DNA of 43,279 nucleotides from Bacillota bacterium (GTDB lineage: Bacteria; Bacillota; Clostridia; Christensenellales; UMGS416). A program made the translations under genes and the position numbers. The notes beneath the pieces were generated by a model. It was not told where the DNA came from. It saw only the letters and a list, made by a program, of their open reading frames with translations, and searched no databases. Position 1 is the first letter of the stretch. The number at the start of each line of letters is the position of its first letter. Of this stretch, positions 39,150 to 43,279 are shown piece by piece. The stretch is taken from assembly GCA_023422005.1 (NCBI GenBank), contig JAEZSC010000032.1, forward strand, positions 1-43,279, in the 5' to 3' direction.

Positions 39150-39785
39150 TCAGGCTAATTTTTCCAGGATCAACTTGGCGATATCGAGTTTGGTACGCTC
39201 ATACGCCATGGCAGCGTCAGTGAAAATCTCCCGGCGAACATCGTCATCATCGCATTGACCGGCGACATCCTCGGCTGTCGAAAGTGCAGCGTCGTTGGTG
39301 CTGATCTTCTCCAGCAGGCTCCGATAACACTGCTTTTCCTGCACCCGTCGCTCCTCACTCTGAGGGTCGGCCAACTTGTCCAGCAGTTCCAGCATCTTCT
39401 TTCGCAGCTCGTTGCGGGATTCCTCAATCTTGGCTGCGGCTTGCGGTTGATGCTCCGATTCATGCAGATAGACTTCGCGCTTCAGCTCAGTCTTGAGAAA
39501 CTCGATCTGCTCCTTGATGTAGGTAACCTGGTTTTCGCTCATGTCGCCCTCCGAAATCTCAGATATTTGTTCCGGCGGACACGTAAGACAGATGCGGTTG
39601 TCGTCCATCCAGCGTGCCCTGCCGTGTTTGACAAGTCCCTTTGCACGCCGCAGATAGGTCGGCAGATAGTTGTTTCCCTGTTCGTCCGTCACAGCTACGT
39701 TTTTTTCGATGGGTGCCTCCCCCTTTGTGCGGACCGCATGCCGTTTTTTGTGATGGGTGCCGTCCCCGATGCGCAGGTCCAGCAT
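39150..39785 (-). CDS. uncharacterised protein: KGLVKHGRA-type N-terminal module plus coiled coil
   Basis: 211 aa. Residues about 28-70 carry VAVTDEQGNNYLPTYLRRAKGLVKHGRARWMDDNRICLTCPP; I quote only its key parts: TDEQGN, YLRRAKGLVKHGRARW, ICLTCPP. This pattern recurs in hypothetical proteins of Clostridia and faintly recalls RRXRR-type modules. From about 85 the chain is charged and helical (KEQIEFLKTELKREVYL), likely coiled coil. Start ATG 39785 has only a distant AGGA. An internal ATG 39542 has GGAGGG at good spacing, so a shorter protein (130 aa) of the coiled-coil part may also be made. Function unknown. Confidence 0.6.
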   Translation of the reverse strand: MLDLRIGDGTHHKKRHAVRTKGEAPIEKNVAVTDEQGNNYLPTYLRRAKGLVKHGRARWMDDNRICLTCPPEQISEISEGDMSENQVTYIKEQIEFLKTELKREVYLHESEHQPQAAAKIEESRNELRKKMLELLDKLADPQSEERRVQEKQCYRSLLEKISTNDAALSTAEDVAGQCDDDDVRREIFTDAAMAYERTKLDIAKLILEKLA

Positions 39786-40072
39786 AATACATACTCATTC
39801 CTAAATCAAGTGCTATTGCGGCTACTGCAGACGCCGACGCCGATTTATTCGGCGGAGGCAAACACAAACCCAGAAAGGAACAGCAAACAAAGCCCCGCAG
39901 CAGCGGTCCTCGTTCTAATCAAGCAAGTATGAGACGAATATAGAAAGGCCCGCTGGCGACCTGTGCGGCAGCGGGCAACCCAAACCATGAACAAGAAGAC
40001 CCAAATCGCCGGCGACGTCTTACGTCGCCGGCGAAACAAAAACCAGTATCCTGAAGTAAGCAGCTCTTCATA
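39786..40072. other. 287-base gap with two hairpins
   Basis: No gene with a credible start. A GCCCGCTG/CAGCGGGC stem lies at about 39947-39975. A perfect 12-bp stem CGCCGGCGACGT/ACGTCGCCGGCG with loop CTT lies at 40007-40033, 39 bases past the peroxiredoxin stop; it lacks a strong T-run but is probably its terminator. Confidence 0.5.
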
Positions 40073-40534
40073 TCATGGGGCGTTCAACGCCAGCAGCACC
40101 TCTATGGCGTGGTCATCCGGCGTTACATGGGGGAACACATGGCTGATGTTGCCATCGGCATCCACCACAAAGGTGCTGCGCAGGATGCCCTCGCCTCCCT
40201 CTCCGGGCAGGCCCGTCCTCCCCCAAGCGCCGTATGCGTCGGCCACGGCATGGCTTGGATCACTGAGCAGATGGAACGGTAGACCGTACTTGTTGCGGAA
40301 CCGCTCATGGGAAGCCTGGCCGTCGGGGCTGATGCCCACTACGATGGCTCCCGCCGCCAGTATGTCGTCATAGGCGTCGCGGAAGCTGCATGCCTCTATG
40401 GTGCAGCCGGGCGTATCGTCCTTTGGGTAGAAGTACACGACAACCTTGCTGCCGCGGAAATCATCCAGAGAAATCGGCTTGCCCTCGGGGTTCATCAGCG
40501 TAAAGAGCGGCGCTCTGTCACCTTTCATCAACAT
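40073..40534 (-). CDS. bcp: thioredoxin-dependent thiol peroxidase (Bcp/PrxQ)
   Basis: 153 aa. A peroxiredoxin that reduces hydrogen and organic peroxides with thioredoxin as electron donor. The start MLMKGDRAPLFTL and VVVYFYPKDDTPGCTIEACSF define the family; peroxidatic Cys44 and resolving Cys49 have the atypical 2-Cys PrxQ spacing. ATG 40534 has GAGGTG upstream; ATG 40528 and ATG 40555 are alternatives, the last without a ribosome binding site. Confidence 0.94.
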   Translation of the reverse strand: MLMKGDRAPLFTLMNPEGKPISLDDFRGSKVVVYFYPKDDTPGCTIEACSFRDAYDDILAAGAIVVGISPDGQASHERFRNKYGLPFHLLSDPSHAVADAYGAWGRTGLPGEGGEGILRSTFVVDADGNISHVFPHVTPDDHAIEVLLALNAP

Positions 40535-40744
40535 CCTCAACACCTCGTTTCCCATGATTCAACCACTGCGGTTCTATTCACGCTCCGTCGATGGGCTCAT
40601 CATACATCGCAAGGCAACGATGGACTGTAAGCCTGGTCACATATCTTTTACATTTTCACAGCACAGCGTTTTCTTCCATATATGGCTGCATTTTACGCCA
40701 CAGGTCTGGACAATCTATTCCCAGCAATGTCTGGGAGGTGCGCC

Positions 40745-42292
40745 ATGCCCGATTGGTTGGTCAAAATCCTGCGCAAACACAAGCCCGCAGAGGCCGACAA
40801 GCCCACCAGTTCTGATAAACCCGCGCCGGAGAAGAAGAAGGAGCAGGAGCAGCAAGACTGCGGTATGGCGTCCTTTGCCGCACTGTTTGAGGGCGACGAC
40901 ACCTTTGTCAGCCGCCAGTTCCTGTGCGGCAGCAGGCAGGTGTGCATCGCCTTCCTCAATGGCATGGTGTCCAACGAAATCATCGATCTGCACATCGTGG
41001 ACCCCATCCAGCACGCGGAGCCGCCGCAGCGCGGCGACATCGGCCAATGGCTGACCGACGAGATTGTGTCTGTGAACGAGGTGGCTCGGCACGAACATCT
41101 GGATGAAATGGCCGCAGCCATCACCACCGGTGACACGGTGCTGTTCTTCGAGGGCATGGACGGCGCGATAAGCTTCAACACCAAGCAATGGATGACCCGC
41201 TCCATTTCGGAACCCGAAGCCGAAAAGGTGCTGCGGGGCCCCCGGGAGGGCTTCAACGAATCGCTGGTCGTCAGCACCACGCTGATCCGCCGCCGCCTGC
41301 AGACCCCGGATCTGAAGTTTGAATTCCGCAAGATTGGCAGGCGCGCCCACGTAACGTGCGCCGTGTGCTACCTAAAGGAGCTGGTCAACGAGGCTGTGCT
41401 GTCCGAGGTGAAAAAGAGGCTGGATTGCATCGACATCGACGGTCTTCTGGCCGCCAACTACATCGAGGAAATGATCATGGACTCGCCGCTGTCCATGTTC
41501 CCCACCATAGGCAACACCGAACGGCCGGATGTCGTCGTGGCCAAGATACTGGAAGGACGCGTGGCCATTTTACTGGATGGCACAAGCTATGTGATCACCG
41601 CGCCGCACCTGTTCGTGGAGATGTTCCAGACCAACGACGACTATTACTCCAACTTCATCATGGGCTCGCTGAGCCGCCTGCTGCGCATCCTGGGTTTCAT
41701 ATTGACGATCATGATACCGGCAGCCTATTTGTCGCTGGTCACGATCCATCACGAGATGGTGCCCACCGGTCTGCTGCTCTCGATCTATGCCGCCCGCCAG
41801 GGCGTGCCGCTGCCCACGGTTGTAGAGTTGTTTGTGATGCTGGTAGCATTTGAGCTACTGCGCGAATCCGGCGCGCGCCTGCCCAGCTTTCTGGGCCAAT
41901 CCTTGAGCATCGTGGGCGGCCTGGTGCTGGGCCAGGCTGCGGTGCAGGCCAAGATCATCAGCGCCCCGGCGGTCATCGTTGTGGCCTTTGCCGGCATCAC
42001 GGGGCTACTGATCCCCCGGCTGGCCACGGCGACGCTTCTGCTGCGGGTGTTGTTCCTGCTGCTGTCGTCGGTCATCGGCCTCTATGGGCTGATGTTGGGT
42101 ATGTCTGGCCTGCTGATCTACTTATCAGGGCTGAAATCCTTTGGCATTCCTTACATGTATGGCACCAGCAACTTCCATTTCCAGGAGTTCAAGGACAGCG
42201 TCATCCGGGCGCCGTGGTGGCTGCAGCGCATGCGACCGCGCCACATCTCCGCGCGGGACAGCGTGCGCCAGACCCGCAAAGAGGGGTCATGA
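40745..42292 (+). CDS. gerA: spore germination protein, GerA family A subunit
   Basis: 515 aa. GerA-type germinant receptor subunit in the inner spore membrane. The N-terminal half is soluble and acidic/charged with an E/K-rich linker at the start, including RRRLQTPDLKFE and GRRAHVTCAVCYL. The C-terminal half (about 300-490) carries membrane helices with the family segment SIYAARQGVPLPTVVELFVMLVAFELLRE-type pattern, LPSFLGQSLSIVGGLVLGQAAV and ISAPAVIVVAFAGITG. Start ATG 40745 has GGGAGGTG upstream. CATTTTA at 40689 fits a sigma-G -10, but the -35 is weak. The stop overlaps the next start (ATGA). Confidence 0.93.
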   Translation: MPDWLVKILRKHKPAEADKPTSSDKPAPEKKKEQEQQDCGMASFAALFEGDDTFVSRQFLCGSRQVCIAFLNGMVSNEIIDLHIVDPIQHAEPPQRGDIGQWLTDEIVSVNEVARHEHLDEMAAAITTGDTVLFFEGMDGAISFNTKQWMTRSISEPEAEKVLRGPREGFNESLVVSTTLIRRRLQTPDLKFEFRKIGRRAHVTCAVCYLKELVNEAVLSEVKKRLDCIDIDGLLAANYIEEMIMDSPLSMFPTIGNTERPDVVVAKILEGRVAILLDGTSYVITAPHLFVEMFQTNDDYYSNFIMGSLSRLLRILGFILTIMIPAAYLSLVTIHHEMVPTGLLLSIYAARQGVPLPTVVELFVMLVAFELLRESGARLPSFLGQSLSIVGGLVLGQAAVQAKIISAPAVIVVAFAGITGLLIPRLATATLLLRVLFLLLSSVIGLYGLMLGMSGLLIYLSGLKSFGIPYMYGTSNFHFQEFKDSVIRAPWWLQRMRPRHISARDSVRQTRKEGS

Positions 42293-43279
42293 GCGCGCCG
42301 CGCAAAAGCCTGGCGGCGGCAATGGCGCTGTGCGTGCTGCTGGGCTTGCTGTTGAGCGGCTGCGCCAATTATCGGGAGACCGAGGACCTGATCTTCATAG
42401 ACGCCGTTGCCGTGGACCGTGCACCCAACGGAAAGTTTCTGGTGACCGCCGAGACCACCAACGCTTCCGGCGGCATGGAAGCCGAGATAATACCCCGCTA
42501 TCTGGAGTGCGAGGGCGACACGATTGTGGACGCCATGCGCAACATGCAGAAGTTCTCTATCAACGAGCTGTACTGGAGCCACGCCGAAGTGCTGATCATG
42601 AGCCAGCAGGTGGCAACGGAGGACCTGGCCGAGGTGATGGACACGATGATGCGGGTACGGCAGATCCGCCAAAGCCTGGCGATCATCGTGTCCAAGGAGC
42701 CCACCGCTCGGGAGGTTCTGGAAGCCGAGAACCCCACCAAGCAACCCAACGGCCCCAACATCATGAACGCGCTGCGGGCCCAGCGGCTGCTGGGCAAGGC
42801 CCCCTATACACAGTTGTTCGAGCTGGTGGACACCGTGGCCGGCCAGGGTGAGGAAAGCGTGATCGCCCTGATTGGCCTGACAGAGATAAACAAGAAGAAA
42901 GAGATCGAGGTTTCCGGCGCGGCGGTGCTCCACAGCCATTGGTTGGTGGGCTTCATCGACGAGAATGATACACGCATCTTTTTATTGGCGGCAGGGCGTG
43001 TGAAGAAGACAGAGTTCCCGCTGCCCGCAGACCCCGGCGGCAAGTTCTCCGACGCCACGGTGTCGCTGGACACCGACAGAGTGAGCGTAACGGTGGGTTT
43101 TGAAAATGGAAAGCCGTGGTGCGAGTTCGGAATCGTAGGGAATGTGATTCTCGAATCCATCGATGGCGCCAGCCCCGATCCGGACCAGTTCCAGCAGGTG
43201 ACCGACGCGATCCTGATCAACACCTCCATGGCCCTGGAGAATTCTCTTGTAGCCCTGATACAGAAGACCAAGGGCATCG
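42289..43279 (+). CDS. gerC: Ger(x)C family germination lipoprotein, partial at window end
   Basis: At least 330 residues, cut by the window edge. A lipoprotein signal ends in LLSGC (Cys25). The Ger(x)C features GCANYRETEDLIFIDAVAVD, VLIMSQQVATEDLAEVMD and VSGAAVLHSHWLVGFID follow. It is the C subunit of a nutrient germinant receptor, anchored outside the inner spore membrane. ATG overlaps the gerA stop by four bases (ATGA), indicating translational coupling. A GerB-type permease subunit would be expected just beyond the window, or elsewhere. Confidence 0.93.
   Translation, partial: MSAPRKSLAAAMALCVLLGLLLSGCANYRETEDLIFIDAVAVDRAPNGKFLVTAETTNASGGMEAEIIPRYLECEGDTIVDAMRNMQKFSINELYWSHAEVLIMSQQVATEDLAEVMDTMMRVRQIRQSLAIIVSKEPTAREVLEAENPTKQPNGPNIMNALRAQRLLGKAPYTQLFELVDTVAGQGEESVIALIGLTEINKKKEIEVSGAAVLHSHWLVGFIDENDTRIFLLAAGRVKKTEFPLPADPGGKFSDATVSLDTDRVSVTVGFENGKPWCEFGIVGNVILESIDGASPDPDQFQQVTDAILINTSMALENSLVALIQKTKGI

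Noticed and set aside
39800..39932. Basic plus-strand peptide tail (DADADLFGGGKHKPRKEQ...)
   Set aside because: Protein-like composition but no start codon; the frame is closed by TAA shortly upstream, so at most a gene remnant.

Overview
The window looks like chromosome of an anaerobic, spore-forming member of the Clostridia (Bacillota) with fairly high GC. Supporting signs are a GerA/Ger(x)C germination operon, GlpP, an infC-rpmI-rplT operon with an attenuator leader, a T-box leader, strong GGAGG ribosome binding sites, and a cysteine desulfurase-like/DUF3343 pair typical of Clostridia. I cannot assign genus; a gut-type uncultured lineage is a guess.

Layout. 1-7.2 kb: a THUMP-type RNA methyltransferase transcribed from a promoter that implies a leaderless mRNA, a TM2 protein, a hemolysin III-type membrane protein, a nitroreductase next to a URO-D-fold protein, a lipoprotein esterase, a small unknown protein and a MATE transporter. 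7.2-15.95 kb: tRNA-Ala(GGC) followed by an 8.6-kb AT-richer integrated element bounded by a 29-bp direct repeat of the tRNA 3' end. It carries two tyrosine recombinases (one at each end), a BcgI-like type IIB restriction-modification pair, an archaeo-eukaryotic-type primase, an excisionase-like protein and two blocks of inverted repeats. It has no visible relaxase, coupling protein or structural phage gene, so it resembles a satellite or mobilizable island carrying a defence cargo. 16-26.9 kb: a Dph6-like ATP pyrophosphatase, an AraC-VOC fusion, a second MATE, a SIS protein, endonuclease III, the DUF3343/class V aminotransferase pair, an AraC regulator divergent from a second URO-D-fold gene, GNAT, SpoU methylase and CPBP protease. 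27-28.4 kb: infC-rpmI-rplT with an apparent ATT start for infC and a promoter-leader-terminator arrangement. 28.6-33.8 kb: acetate kinase, GlpP, an acyl-CoA synthetase preceded by a full T-box leader, and thymidine kinase. 33.8-39 kb: a DEAD-box helicase behind a second attenuator, a methyltransferase and a GH38 alpha-mannosidase with paired operator-like sites. 39-43.3 kb: an uncharacterised protein, a Bcp peroxiredoxin, and gerA-gerC running off the window end.

The points most worth following up are the T-box in front of an AMP-forming acyl-CoA synthetase rather than an amino-acid gene, and the tRNA-Ala island with its type IIB system, twin recombinases and unexplained structured DNA/RNA blocks.
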